A stretch of 64,000 bases of DNA from Gimesia maris (GTDB taxonomy: Bacteria > Planctomycetota > Planctomycetia > Planctomycetales > Planctomycetaceae). Below, piece by piece: positions 52,991-61,468 of this stretch; position 1 is the stretch's first letter, and every line of letters begins with the position of its first letter. Where the stretch lies: assembly GCF_008298035.1 (NCBI RefSeq), contig NZ_CP042910.1, forward strand, positions 4,355,001-4,419,000, written 5' to 3'. The notes beneath the pieces are model-generated. The model had not been told where the DNA came from, ran no database searches, and was given only the letters and a program-made list of their open reading frames with translations. A program made the translations under genes and the position numbers.

Positions 52991-54088
52991 ATGCGTTTTT
53001 CCAGACAGACACGTCGGGATTTTCTGAGAACCACAGCCGCTGGCACCACTGTCGCTCTATTCGGAGCCCCCGCCATTCACGCCGATTCCAAAACCGATTC
53101 CCGCGTGATTCTCGGTTCAGGAGATCATAAATACGAAGTGACTCACAACTGGGCCCGGTTGCCTTCCGAATTCACCTGGCAGACAACCCACAATGTTGCC
53201 GTCGATAAAGACGGATTTGTGTATGTGATTCATGAAGGTCGTGCCGACCAGACTGATCATCCTTCGATCTTCGTATTTGATCCCAAGGGAAAATATGTTC
53301 GCTCGTTCGGAAAACAGTTTCAGGGAGGTGGGCATGGACTGGAAGTGCGCCAGGAGGGGACTGACCAGTTCCTGTATGTGACCGCCTATCAGCACCTGAA
53401 AACGTTTGCCAAGCTGGATCTCAACGGGGAAACCGTTTGGCAGAAATATGCCCCCATGATTTCGAAATGTTATGCCGAAGGAGAAGCAACCAATCCTGAG
53501 AAAGTCTGGGGCCGCAATCGTTTCCTGCCGACCAACTTTGCCTTCCATCCCGATGGTGGTTTTTATCTGGCCGATGGATATGGCGCGTATCAGGTCCACC
53601 GCTACGACAAAAACGGACTCTGGCTGTCTGCCTTCGGTGGAGAAGGGAAAGAAGATGGTAAATTCAAACTGCCCCACGGCCTGTGGATTGACGACCGACC
53701 AGGACGCGAACCGTCAGTCGTCGTCGCCGACCGTGCTAACGCTCGCCTGCAGTGGTTCACACTGGAAGGTAAGCATCTGCAGACCATGACAGGCTTCATT
53801 TTGCCTGCCAACCTCGACACCTACCAGGACCTGCTGCTCGTGCCTGACCTGGCTTCCCGGATCACACTGCTGGATAAAAACAACAAAGTGATCGCTCATC
53901 TGGGACAGGATCCAGAATGGGAGAAAGCCATGAAAACAGCCAAACCCCGTATGCGCGAAACCCCGAACAAATGGCAGGCCGGACGCTTCGTGCATCCCCA
54001 CGATGCCTGTTTTGATCAGAACGGAGATATCTTCGTCGCCGAGTGGGTTGCCACCGGACGCGTCAGTAAACTGAAACGACTCAGCTGA
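52991..54088 (+). CDS. Tat-exported NHL-type beta-propeller protein
   Basis: A 365-residue protein with a twin-arginine signal (RQTRRDFLRTTAAGTTVALF). The start ATG 52991 has AGGAGAAAAG immediately before it. The mature part has six-bladed propeller repeats of NHL or peptidylglycine-monooxygenase-like form. Examples are TTHNVAVDKDGFVYVIHEGR, NFAFHPDGGFYLADGYGAYQ, LPHGLWIDDRPGREPSVVVA and HPHDACFDQNGDIFVAEW. No obvious catalytic signature was found. Such proteins may bind a ligand or act on it. It lies 81 bases before the HEAT-sialidase gene, on the same strand. Confidence 0.8.
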   Translation: MRFSRQTRRDFLRTTAAGTTVALFGAPAIHADSKTDSRVILGSGDHKYEVTHNWARLPSEFTWQTTHNVAVDKDGFVYVIHEGRADQTDHPSIFVFDPKGKYVRSFGKQFQGGGHGLEVRQEGTDQFLYVTAYQHLKTFAKLDLNGETVWQKYAPMISKCYAEGEATNPEKVWGRNRFLPTNFAFHPDGGFYLADGYGAYQVHRYDKNGLWLSAFGGEGKEDGKFKLPHGLWIDDRPGREPSVVVADRANARLQWFTLEGKHLQTMTGFILPANLDTYQDLLLVPDLASRITLLDKNNKVIAHLGQDPEWEKAMKTAKPRMRETPNKWQAGRFVHPHDACFDQNGDIFVAEWVATGRVSKLKRLS

Positions 54089-54169
54089 CAACGACCTGCT
54101 CAATCGTCATTCGTCTCACCTGATCCATTGAATGCCACTAGACTCTCACTTAGCAATAGAAGCCACAAC

Positions 54170-56086
54170 ATGAAACAGATCTCGCTGATTCTGACACTCC
54201 TGCTGTTTTACGGCATCCCCTCTCTGGTAAACGCCGACTCACCCGCCCCCAAAATAAAATTGAGCCCGGAAACCGAAAAGCTTTGCCTGGAAGTTCTACG
54301 GGAAGCCATTAACAGCGATGAATTCTGGCCGTCCATGCATGCTGCCGAAGCGTTGACCCTGGCCGGAAAAGGGGCTGAAGTCCGTCAGATTATTGAGCCC
54401 AAACTCAAAACCGAAAAGGACGATCAGCACCGCTGTGGCCTGGCTCGCGAACTGGTCCGTGCCGGCGACCGCTCCAAGGCCGCCATCATGTTTCAGATTC
54501 TCGCCGGTAAAGATTCCCATGGGCATGTGCATGCCTGCGAATCGCTCTACAAAGTCAATGAACTGGGTGACGGGATTCTGATTCGTGAAGCAGTGAAATC
54601 AGACAATCCTAAAAAAGCGATGATGGCCGCCGCCCTGCTTTGTCGCTGGGGCAATCCTGAGGCCTTTAAAGTCGTACGTAAATTTCTGCAGGACGAAGAT
54701 GTCAGTATCGCTGCAACGGCCGCCTGGATCATCGCCCGCGTGGGAGACAAATCAGACATTCCCGCTCTCAAAGCCAATCTGAAACGAACCGACGATCCGT
54801 TCACACGTGCTTATTTTGAAACGGCACTCGCTATGCACGGTGATCCAGAGGGACTGGCAGCCATCAAAGCCAATCTTTCCAGCGACAATGCGGCCGTCAA
54901 AACTTATTCTGCTATCTTTGCCGGCGAAGCAGGAGCTGCCAACCTTAAAGGAAATCTGATCAAACAACTCAGTGATCAAAACCGGGACGCCCGTATTCGT
55001 GCCGCCCAGGCATTGATTGTGCTCGCTAAAAGCGAACATCCTAAAGACGAAATTGTCGTCAACGATGTGTATGAAGCATCGAAAGAATATCCCCGTTACA
55101 GTGAAGGTTCCATCCTCCCCTTAAACGACGGCTCGCTGCTCTATGCCACGACTCAATTTATCGGCAGTGGTTCCGACTTTGCTACAGCCCGCATCATCGC
55201 GAAAAAATCTACGGACGGCGGTCGTACCTGGGGAAAACAGCGTGTCCTGCAGGAAAATACAGGTAAGAAAAATGTAATGTCGGCGACACTGCGGTACCTA
55301 GCTGGACCGATGCAGGAAAAACGCCCCATCGGACTGTTTTACCTCAAGAAAAATACCCTGTCCGATTTGAAAGCTTATCTCAAAGTTTCTGACGACAACG
55401 GTAAAACTTTCGGGCCTCCCATCGAAATCACAACGCCTCCCGGCTATCACGTGATGAACAACGATCGGATCACGATTCTTTCAAGTGGTCGCTGGCTGGC
55501 CCCGGTGGCTTCGACTCCCGATGTCCGCAAGAACAATCACTTTGTCTGCACTTGTTTCATTTCAGACGATCAGGGAAAAACCTGGAAGCAGTCCAAAGGC
55601 AGCGTCGACTATGCCAAACGTGGTGCCATGGAACCGGAAGTCTTTGAATTGAAAGACGGTAACGTGCTGATGATTTTCCGTACGCAATCCGGTCACATCG
55701 GGTCCAGCCTCTCGAGTGACAAAGGTGATACCTGGAGCAAACCCGTTTCCTGGGGGGTGCGGGCTCCTGAAGCACCTGCCACTCTGCGTCGCATTCCTTC
55801 CACTGGTGACCTGCTGCTGATCTGGAACGACAACTTTGAACCTGGCGCCGGTCACAGTGGAAAACGAACGCCTCTGACTGCTGCGATCAGTTCTGATGAA
55901 GGCAAAACCTGGAAGCTTAAAAAGAACCTCGAGACCGATGCGGATCACACCTATTCCTACATCAGTCTCACATTTTACCGCGGGCGGGCTGTTATGAGCT
56001 ACTATGTGGGGGACCAGAACCGCATGATCTCATCCCGCTTTCGTTCACTGCCCCTCGCCTGGTTCTATCAACCAGAGACGGACTGA
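54170..56086 (+). CDS. Exported HEAT-repeat/sialidase-fold fusion
   Basis: About 638 residues from ATG 54170 (MKQISLILTLLLFYGIPS); the ORF open from 54128 is not credible. The signal peptide ends near LVNADS. Residues about 25-295 are alpha-helical HEAT-like repeats: AAALLCRWGNPEAFKVVRKF, AATAAWIIARVGDKSDIPAL and RIRAAQALIVLAKSE. Residues about 300-638 form a sialidase propeller with five Asp boxes: STDGGRTWGKQ, SDDNGKTFGPP, SDDQGKTWKQS, SSDKGDTWSKP and SSDEGKTWKLK. It ends with AWFYQPETD. The HEAT part probably mediates protein binding, and the propeller acts on sugar. The combination is unusual. A shared terminator hairpin lies downstream. Confidence 0.85.
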   Translation: MKQISLILTLLLFYGIPSLVNADSPAPKIKLSPETEKLCLEVLREAINSDEFWPSMHAAEALTLAGKGAEVRQIIEPKLKTEKDDQHRCGLARELVRAGDRSKAAIMFQILAGKDSHGHVHACESLYKVNELGDGILIREAVKSDNPKKAMMAAALLCRWGNPEAFKVVRKFLQDEDVSIAATAAWIIARVGDKSDIPALKANLKRTDDPFTRAYFETALAMHGDPEGLAAIKANLSSDNAAVKTYSAIFAGEAGAANLKGNLIKQLSDQNRDARIRAAQALIVLAKSEHPKDEIVVNDVYEASKEYPRYSEGSILPLNDGSLLYATTQFIGSGSDFATARIIAKKSTDGGRTWGKQRVLQENTGKKNVMSATLRYLAGPMQEKRPIGLFYLKKNTLSDLKAYLKVSDDNGKTFGPPIEITTPPGYHVMNNDRITILSSGRWLAPVASTPDVRKNNHFVCTCFISDDQGKTWKQSKGSVDYAKRGAMEPEVFELKDGNVLMIFRTQSGHIGSSLSSDKGDTWSKPVSWGVRAPEAPATLRRIPSTGDLLLIWNDNFEPGAGHSGKRTPLTAAISSDEGKTWKLKKNLETDADHTYSYISLTFYRGRAVMSYYVGDQNRMISSRFRSLPLAWFYQPETD

Positions 56087-56094
56087 TTTCGAAT

Positions 56095-56130
56095 CATGCT
56101 CCCCGCTTCATTTCGGATGCGGGGAGCATG
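56095..56130. terminator. Terminator between convergent HEAT-sialidase and PQQ-propeller genes
   Basis: CATGCTCCCCGC at 56095-56106 pairs perfectly with GCGGGGAGCATG at 56119-56130 across a 12-base loop, followed by TTCGTTTTT. It lies 8 bases after the plus-strand stop and 20 bases past the minus-strand gene's stop, so it may serve both. Confidence 0.85.
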
Positions 56131-56149
56131 TTCGTTTTTGCGAGTCGAA

Positions 56150-57427
56150 CTATTTCCTGCCGATGCAGTACAGCATTTCCTGTCGCTTGCCATCCCCTTC
56201 CTGAGATACCCGCATATAAATCCGGCTGTCGCAGAATGTGGGAGTCGCAAAAACTTCCGTTCCCAGTTTATTTTCTCCCAGCAATTCGAATTCGCGAGGA
56301 CTTGCTCGGAAGATATAGGTCTCGCCGGATTCGTTGGTCACGTAAATCCGATCACCGACCAGAACCGGAGACGAACTGAAGGTCCCACCCAGACGACCTT
56401 TCCAGAGTTCCTTTCCCGTCATCACATCCCAGCAGACGGCAACTCCATTATCGGTGACGGAGTAGATTTTGTTATCCTGAATCAGCATGGAAGGTACATA
56501 CATACGATTACTGTTTTCCCAGACGACTTCGCCTGAACCATCGGCTTTGACGGCTGCCATATGATTTTTGGGGTAACCACCACTGGTCAGAATCACTTCC
56601 CCGTTCGTCACTGTTGAAGTCACACACTCTGTGGTGGCACCTTCAATCTCCCAGAGTTTCTTACCGGTCAGCGGCGCGATGCCCGTCACCAGATCACAGC
56701 CGGTCATCAGCAGTTGTTCTTTGCCTGCCACTTCCAAAATAATCGGCGAAGGATAATTCGGTGTTTTCGGACGATCGATCTTCCAGACCAGCATGCCATC
56801 AGCCCGGTTCATCGCAGCAATGGCACCGCCCCCTTTATTGTCCGCGGACACGATCACCAGATCCTGATAAATCGCCGGTGAAGAACCATATCCCTGGTGA
56901 ATGATGTAGTCGGTAATCTTCGTCTGCCAGATGAGTCGACCATCTAGCGTCAATGCGCTCGTGTAAGCAGCTCCATTGTTGATGAAGTTGATATAGACTT
57001 GCGTCCCGTCACAGGCAACCGTTGAAGAAGCGTGCGTTGATTTCTTGTTCCCCTTCTCGCTTAACCCGCCCGTGAAGACCACAGTTTTCCAGAGTTGCTT
57101 CCCTGTCTCTCTGTCATAGCACAACACAAATTGTGTTTCGTTTTCGGTATCCGCTGAGGTCAGAAAGATCCGGTTTCCTGCAACCGTGGGTGAGCTGTAA
57201 CCGCGTCCCTGAATTGGCGATTTCCAGAGAATGTTCTGCGTCGCGCTCCATTTGAGTGGTGGATTCTGATCGGGATTCGCAATGCCGTTTCGCTCGGGTC
57301 CGCGCCACCAGGGCCAGTCGGTCGCTTTTACCTGGATCGGTTCCGGCTTCACAGGTTCTTTTTCATCAGCAGGACAACTGAGAGAGACAGAGAGAATCGA
57401 CAGGCAGTAAATCATGGTTCGAAACAT
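56150..57427 (-). CDS. PQQ-like beta-propeller exported protein
   Basis: About 425 residues from ATG 57427 (MFRTMIYCLSILSVSLS); an upstream in-frame start at 57493 lacks a signal-like beginning. The signal peptide may end at SCPADEK. The mature part is a PQQ/BamB-type propeller. It opens with WPWWRGPERNGIANPDQNPP, a characteristic planctomycete start, and has blade motifs GKQLWKTVV, GRLIWQTK, GKKLWEIEG and GKELWKGRL. There are no quinoprotein catalytic residues that I can assign. Its role is probably binding or scaffolding at the outer membrane. It is divergent from the sialidase-fold gene at 57644. Confidence 0.86.
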   Translation of the reverse strand: MFRTMIYCLSILSVSLSCPADEKEPVKPEPIQVKATDWPWWRGPERNGIANPDQNPPLKWSATQNILWKSPIQGRGYSSPTVAGNRIFLTSADTENETQFVLCYDRETGKQLWKTVVFTGGLSEKGNKKSTHASSTVACDGTQVYINFINNGAAYTSALTLDGRLIWQTKITDYIIHQGYGSSPAIYQDLVIVSADNKGGGAIAAMNRADGMLVWKIDRPKTPNYPSPIILEVAGKEQLLMTGCDLVTGIAPLTGKKLWEIEGATTECVTSTVTNGEVILTSGGYPKNHMAAVKADGSGEVVWENSNRMYVPSMLIQDNKIYSVTDNGVAVCWDVMTGKELWKGRLGGTFSSSPVLVGDRIYVTNESGETYIFRASPREFELLGENKLGTEVFATPTFCDSRIYMRVSQEGDGKRQEMLYCIGRK

Positions 57428-57643
57428 GGACGTGCTTTCTTCGGGCAGGTACGGCTTTGAAAATGTATTGAGTGAGGTAAGAATGATATTCATTGTAAGC
57501 AGTCTCTACGCCACCGCAAGCATTTTGAACGATACGCATCGAATCGGTCTGTTGATTGCTCTGAAGAATCAGCCGGGTTAAGATGAATCTCTGATCATTA
57601 CACACCGAAATGACTCTCACTACATCAACCAGGGACCTGAACC

Positions 57644-58930
57644 ATGCCTTTGAAGACTGTTTCGATTTTCTTTTTCTCGTTCATCCTGCTGTGTGTCCCT
57701 CAAAGCAAACTCTCTGCCCAGAAAAATGCGGTGTTGAAACGGGAGTCACCCGACTTTCGCATTCAACTTACGACTGCTACCAAAGGTTATGATGGCAAAA
57801 CCTGCTGGGTACATGCCCGGGCAGGTGCCATTCCCGTAGGCGCGCCAGGCAATGACCTCGATAATCCGATTGTGGTGATGACCATGCAGAAACTGCTGCT
57901 TTCCGGCAGCGATATTTTTTACGCCCTGAATTCCATGCGGACTGATGACCTGGGAAAAACCTGGCAGGGACCGGTTGAGCAGAATAATCTGAGCCGCCAT
58001 AATCTGCCCGATGGAGGTGAAGTTGTTGTCTCTGATTTCTGGCCACAATGGCACGCTGCATCAAAAACTCTGCTGGGCATCGGACATACCGTCCGGTATT
58101 ACAATAATCGCATTGTAAAAGAGAAAAACATCCGCGTTTCCTCTTATGCGACCTATGACCCAGACAAGAACCTCTGGTCTGCCTGGAAATCTCTGGAACT
58201 TCCGGACGGCCCGGAATTCATCAGCAGTGGTGCCGGCTCGGTGCAGCGTTATGATTTGCCGAACGGCGACATTCTGCTTCCCGTCTATTATAAACGTCCC
58301 GAGCGAAAATACTCAGACGTGATGGTGCTCCGATGTCGCTTTGACGGTGAAACGCTGAAATATATAGAACATGGAAACGAACTCTCCATCGACAACGGTC
58401 GTGGTTTCGCGGAACCTTCCATTACAAAATACGGGGACTGGTTCTACCTCACACTACGAAACGACAATGCCGCTTATGTCACTCGCAGCAAAGACGGACT
58501 GCATTTTCCAGAGCCACAAAAATGGACCTTCGAAGACGGCAAGGATTTAGGCAGCTACAATACGCAGGCCCACTGGGTCACGCATTCCGATGGACTTTAT
58601 CTGGTCTACACCCGACGCGGTGCCAATAACGATCATATCATCCGTCACCGTGCCCCGCTGATTATGGGCCAAGTCAATCCTGATAAAATGGCCATTATCC
58701 GCGATTCCGAACGCATCCTGGTCCCTGAACGTGGTGCCCGGCTGGGTAACTTTGGCGTCGTCGATGTCAACGAAAACGAAACCTGGGTGATCGTCACCGA
58801 ATGGATGCAGCGATTCGGGCCCGACTATGTGATGCCCGTCGACAATAAGTACGGCTCGGATAACAGTGTGTACGTTTCGAAGATTTTGTGGAAGCGTGCC
58901 AACAAGTTGGTGAAACTGACCGATCATTGA
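57644..58930 (+). CDS. Secreted sialidase-fold protein
   Basis: A 428-residue exported protein with signal peptide TVSIFFFSFILLCVPQSKLSAQ. It is a sialidase-like propeller: an arginine-bearing early part (DFRIQLTTATKGYDGKTCWV), an Asp box MRTDDLGKTWQGP, and a long FAEPSITKYGDWFYLTLRND segment. Later VTRSKDGLHFPEPQKW resembles a weak Asp box. Compared with the protein at 7405 it has fewer canonical boxes. The ORF begins at ATG 57644 behind AGGGACC. The next genes on the same strand are two Gfo/Idh/MocA oxidoreductases, which repeats the sialidase-then-oxidoreductase order seen at 7.4-12.1 kb. Confidence 0.8.
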   Translation: MPLKTVSIFFFSFILLCVPQSKLSAQKNAVLKRESPDFRIQLTTATKGYDGKTCWVHARAGAIPVGAPGNDLDNPIVVMTMQKLLLSGSDIFYALNSMRTDDLGKTWQGPVEQNNLSRHNLPDGGEVVVSDFWPQWHAASKTLLGIGHTVRYYNNRIVKEKNIRVSSYATYDPDKNLWSAWKSLELPDGPEFISSGAGSVQRYDLPNGDILLPVYYKRPERKYSDVMVLRCRFDGETLKYIEHGNELSIDNGRGFAEPSITKYGDWFYLTLRNDNAAYVTRSKDGLHFPEPQKWTFEDGKDLGSYNTQAHWVTHSDGLYLVYTRRGANNDHIIRHRAPLIMGQVNPDKMAIIRDSERILVPERGARLGNFGVVDVNENETWVIVTEWMQRFGPDYVMPVDNKYGSDNSVYVSKILWKRANKLVKLTDH

Positions 58931-58983
58931 AAAACAGTAGCTCTGCAGCAAGTCTTAGAACTGAGGTTTAACATCAACATCGC

Positions 58984-59013
58984 TTGATATAACATTCTAT
59001 CGCGTGGTAGGAT
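58984..59013 (+). promoter_or_regulatory. Possible sigma-70 promoter before oxidoreductase pair
   Basis: TTGATA at 58984-58989 and TAGGAT at 59008-59013 are separated by 18 bases, about 60 bases before the oxidoreductase start. Match quality is moderate. Confidence 0.3.
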
Positions 59014-59072
59014 AACGGGCACCCAAAGAAAAGTATAAACGGCAACCAGCACGCATCTGAAGGAGAATCGCT

Positions 59073-60362
59073 ATGAGTCACTTGAACCGTCGTGAGTTTC
59101 TGGGAACGATTCCCGTAGTCTGGGCCGGGATGTCTTCTCTCAGTCAGGCTGCTTTTTCTGCAAACGACAAAGTCAATGTCGCACTTGTAGGCTGCGGGGG
59201 ACGAGGCAAAGGGCTGGGGAGCTGGTTTGCAAAACTTCCTGACAGTCAGCTGGTGGCGGTCTGCGATCCCGACCAGAGCCGTTCCGGTCAGATGGCTGAT
59301 CAGATTGAAAAATCAGGTGCAAAGCGACCAAAACAAGTCGAGGATTTCCGCACCTTGCTCGACGGAAATGAAATCGACGCGATAGTGATCGCCACCCCCG
59401 ATCACTGGCACACCCCTGCAGCGATCATGGCCTGCCAGGCAGGCAAGGATGTGTACGTCGAAAAACCCTGCTCGCATAATATTCACGAAGGCCGCCAACT
59501 GGTGAATGCAGCCCGTAAATACAAACGCGTCGTGCAGCATGGCACCAATCTGCGCGCGACCCCCGTCTATCAAAAAGCCTGGAAACAGATTCAGGACGGC
59601 GCCATCGGCAAAGTTCTGATGGTCAAAGCCATCAATAATCAACGACGGGCTTTGTATCCTGTCCGTCCGGATGAACCGGTACCCAACGGCGTCAATTACG
59701 ACCTCTGGCTGGGACCTGGAAAAAAACGCCCGTTCAACCGCAATCGTTTCCATACCGCCTGGCACTGGACGTGGGAATTCGGAACCGGCGATATCGGCAA
59801 TGATGGCGTGCATCAAATCGACATCGGCCGTTGGGGGATGAATCTGAAAGCGCCAAATGCCGTCTCCTGCAGTGGCGCCAAGCTGGGTTCCAAAGGAGAT
59901 GCCCAGGAAACGCCTGATACCATGGTCGTTACCTGGGAATATGATGACCTGCTCTACGTCTACGAGCAACGTGACTTCACTCCCTATCGCCTGCAGTCCC
60001 ATCGACATGACAACGACAACATCTTCTATGGCGATAAAGGTTTCATGATGGTCGATCGCTCAGGCTATCGCATCTTTTATAAACACGAACGCGGCCCTTC
60101 CTACGAAGCCAAATGGCAGGACACGCCGACGCATTATCAGAACTTCATCGACTGTGTGAAGAACCGGAAATCAGAGGAACTGCTGGCGGAAATTGAAGAG
60201 GGGCATTATTCCGCCATGCTCAGTCACCTCGGCAATATTTCCTATCGTACCGGCAAACGCCTGGTCTTCGATCCCAAAACTGAGACGTTCCCTGAAGACA
60301 AAGAAGCCAATCAGTATCTGACCCGTCAATATCGTGATGGTTACGAACTGCCTCAGGTTTAA
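59073..60362 (+). CDS. Tat-exported Gfo/Idh/MocA family oxidoreductase
   Basis: A 429-residue NAD(P)-dependent enzyme. The N-terminus LNRREFLGTIPVVWAGMSS is a twin-arginine signal. The Rossmann fold has VALVGCGGRGKGLGSWFA and IVIATPDHWHTPAAIMACQ. The family EKP motif is VEKPCSHNIHEG. The substrate domain shows NQRRALYPVRPDEPVPNG, then YDLWLGPGKKRPFNRNRFH and HWTWEFGTGDIGNDGVHQ, strongly conserved in planctomycete members. The likely role is periplasmic oxidation, or oxidation-coupled hydrolysis, of a glycoside. It starts behind AAGGAGAATC and is followed after 47 bases by a second, non-exported oxidoreductase. Confidence 0.9.
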   Translation: MSHLNRREFLGTIPVVWAGMSSLSQAAFSANDKVNVALVGCGGRGKGLGSWFAKLPDSQLVAVCDPDQSRSGQMADQIEKSGAKRPKQVEDFRTLLDGNEIDAIVIATPDHWHTPAAIMACQAGKDVYVEKPCSHNIHEGRQLVNAARKYKRVVQHGTNLRATPVYQKAWKQIQDGAIGKVLMVKAINNQRRALYPVRPDEPVPNGVNYDLWLGPGKKRPFNRNRFHTAWHWTWEFGTGDIGNDGVHQIDIGRWGMNLKAPNAVSCSGAKLGSKGDAQETPDTMVVTWEYDDLLYVYEQRDFTPYRLQSHRHDNDNIFYGDKGFMMVDRSGYRIFYKHERGPSYEAKWQDTPTHYQNFIDCVKNRKSEELLAEIEEGHYSAMLSHLGNISYRTGKRLVFDPKTETFPEDKEANQYLTRQYRDGYELPQV

Positions 60363-60409
60363 CAGCAACACGATCTTCAACACGAGTTTCATAGAGAGAA
60401 AAAAGACTC

Positions 60410-61450
60410 ATGGCAGACAAAGCAAAAGTAGCGCTCATCATCAGTGAAACATCTGCGCATCTCGGCGCATATTTCCCGGCACTCGCCTCCTGCGAAGACA
60501 TCAGCGAAGTCATCCTCAGCGACGAAGGCCAGAAGCATGTCGAGGAAGCCCGCAAGAAACTGGGTGATAAACTCACACACGTCTATCACAGTCCAGAAGA
60601 ACTCTTTCAGAAAGAGAAACCCGATCTGGCGCTGATTACACTGGAAGCGGGCAAAGCGCCGGCAGCCATTAATATCGCCTTGGACCATAACTGTGCAGTT
60701 TTCGCAGAAAAGCCGGCCTGCACAAACATCGAAGCCTTTGAAGCGCTGGTCCAGAAAGCGGACAGTAAACATCTCAACCTGATGCTGGCGCTGGCCAATC
60801 GCAATAACCCCGAAGTCAAAGCTGCCCGCCGCATGATTCGCAAAGGGACGCTCGGAAAGATTTACGGCATCGAACTGAATTTCATTGCCGACCAGACCCG
60901 CTTAACCAGCAAGAGTTATCAGTCCGGCTGGTTTGCACAGAAAGCACGCGCAGGGGGCGGACATCTGATCTGGCTGGGCATTCACTGGCTCGACCTGGGC
61001 ATGTACATTACCGACTCCAAAATCACCGACGTCAGCGGTTTCATCACCAATATCGGGGGACAGCCTCTCGACGTGGAAGACTCGGCCGCCCTCAGCCTCA
61101 AATTTGACAAAGGCTTTCTAGGCACGATGACGTCCGGGTATTACGTCAATCGCGGTAAACAGTCACTGATTAAAATCTGGGGGTCCAAAGGCTGGCTGGA
61201 AATGGATTACTCGACCGGCAAATATCTGCAATGGTCACTCTACTCGGATAAACCAGGGACGATTCATAAGTTCGAAGAATCGATTAAGCCCCGGGGTTAC
61301 TCCCCCTGCGTGCACGCCGCCGTAAGGTCGGTTCTGGATAAGGAACCACCGACCCTCGACAGTCACGACAGTCTGCAGGTCTTAAGAACTATCTATGCTG
61401 CCTACAAAGCAGCAGAAACCGGCCAGACCCAGCAGGTGCGTATCGATTGA
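60410..61450 (+). CDS. Cytoplasmic Gfo/Idh/MocA family oxidoreductase
   Basis: A 346-residue enzyme with no signal peptide. It starts at ATG 60410 behind AGAGAGAA. The N-terminal region KVALIISETSAHLGAYFPAL is a less classic dinucleotide turn. The EKP motif is present as FAEKPACTNIEAFEAL. The substrate domain includes QSGWFAQKARAGGGHLIWLG, then IHWLDLGMYITDSKITDVSG. It ends in TQQVRID. The lack of a Tat signal suggests it handles a sugar after uptake, downstream of the exported enzyme before it. It is convergent with the sulfatase gene after 18 bases. Confidence 0.88.
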   Translation: MADKAKVALIISETSAHLGAYFPALASCEDISEVILSDEGQKHVEEARKKLGDKLTHVYHSPEELFQKEKPDLALITLEAGKAPAAINIALDHNCAVFAEKPACTNIEAFEALVQKADSKHLNLMLALANRNNPEVKAARRMIRKGTLGKIYGIELNFIADQTRLTSKSYQSGWFAQKARAGGGHLIWLGIHWLDLGMYITDSKITDVSGFITNIGGQPLDVEDSAALSLKFDKGFLGTMTSGYYVNRGKQSLIKIWGSKGWLEMDYSTGKYLQWSLYSDKPGTIHKFEESIKPRGYSPCVHAAVRSVLDKEPPTLDSHDSLQVLRTIYAAYKAAETGQTQQVRID

Positions 61451-61468
61451 AGCCAGCTCAATACAAGC

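Noticed and set aside
53117-53677. Open frame of 186 codons on the minus strand inside the NHL-type propeller gene
   Set aside because: The opposite strand encodes repeated blade motifs, and this frame shows none.
59313-60008. Open frame of 231 codons on the minus strand inside the exported oxidoreductase
   Set aside because: It is opposite a gene with Tat signal and family motifs. Long reverse frames are common in such codon usage.
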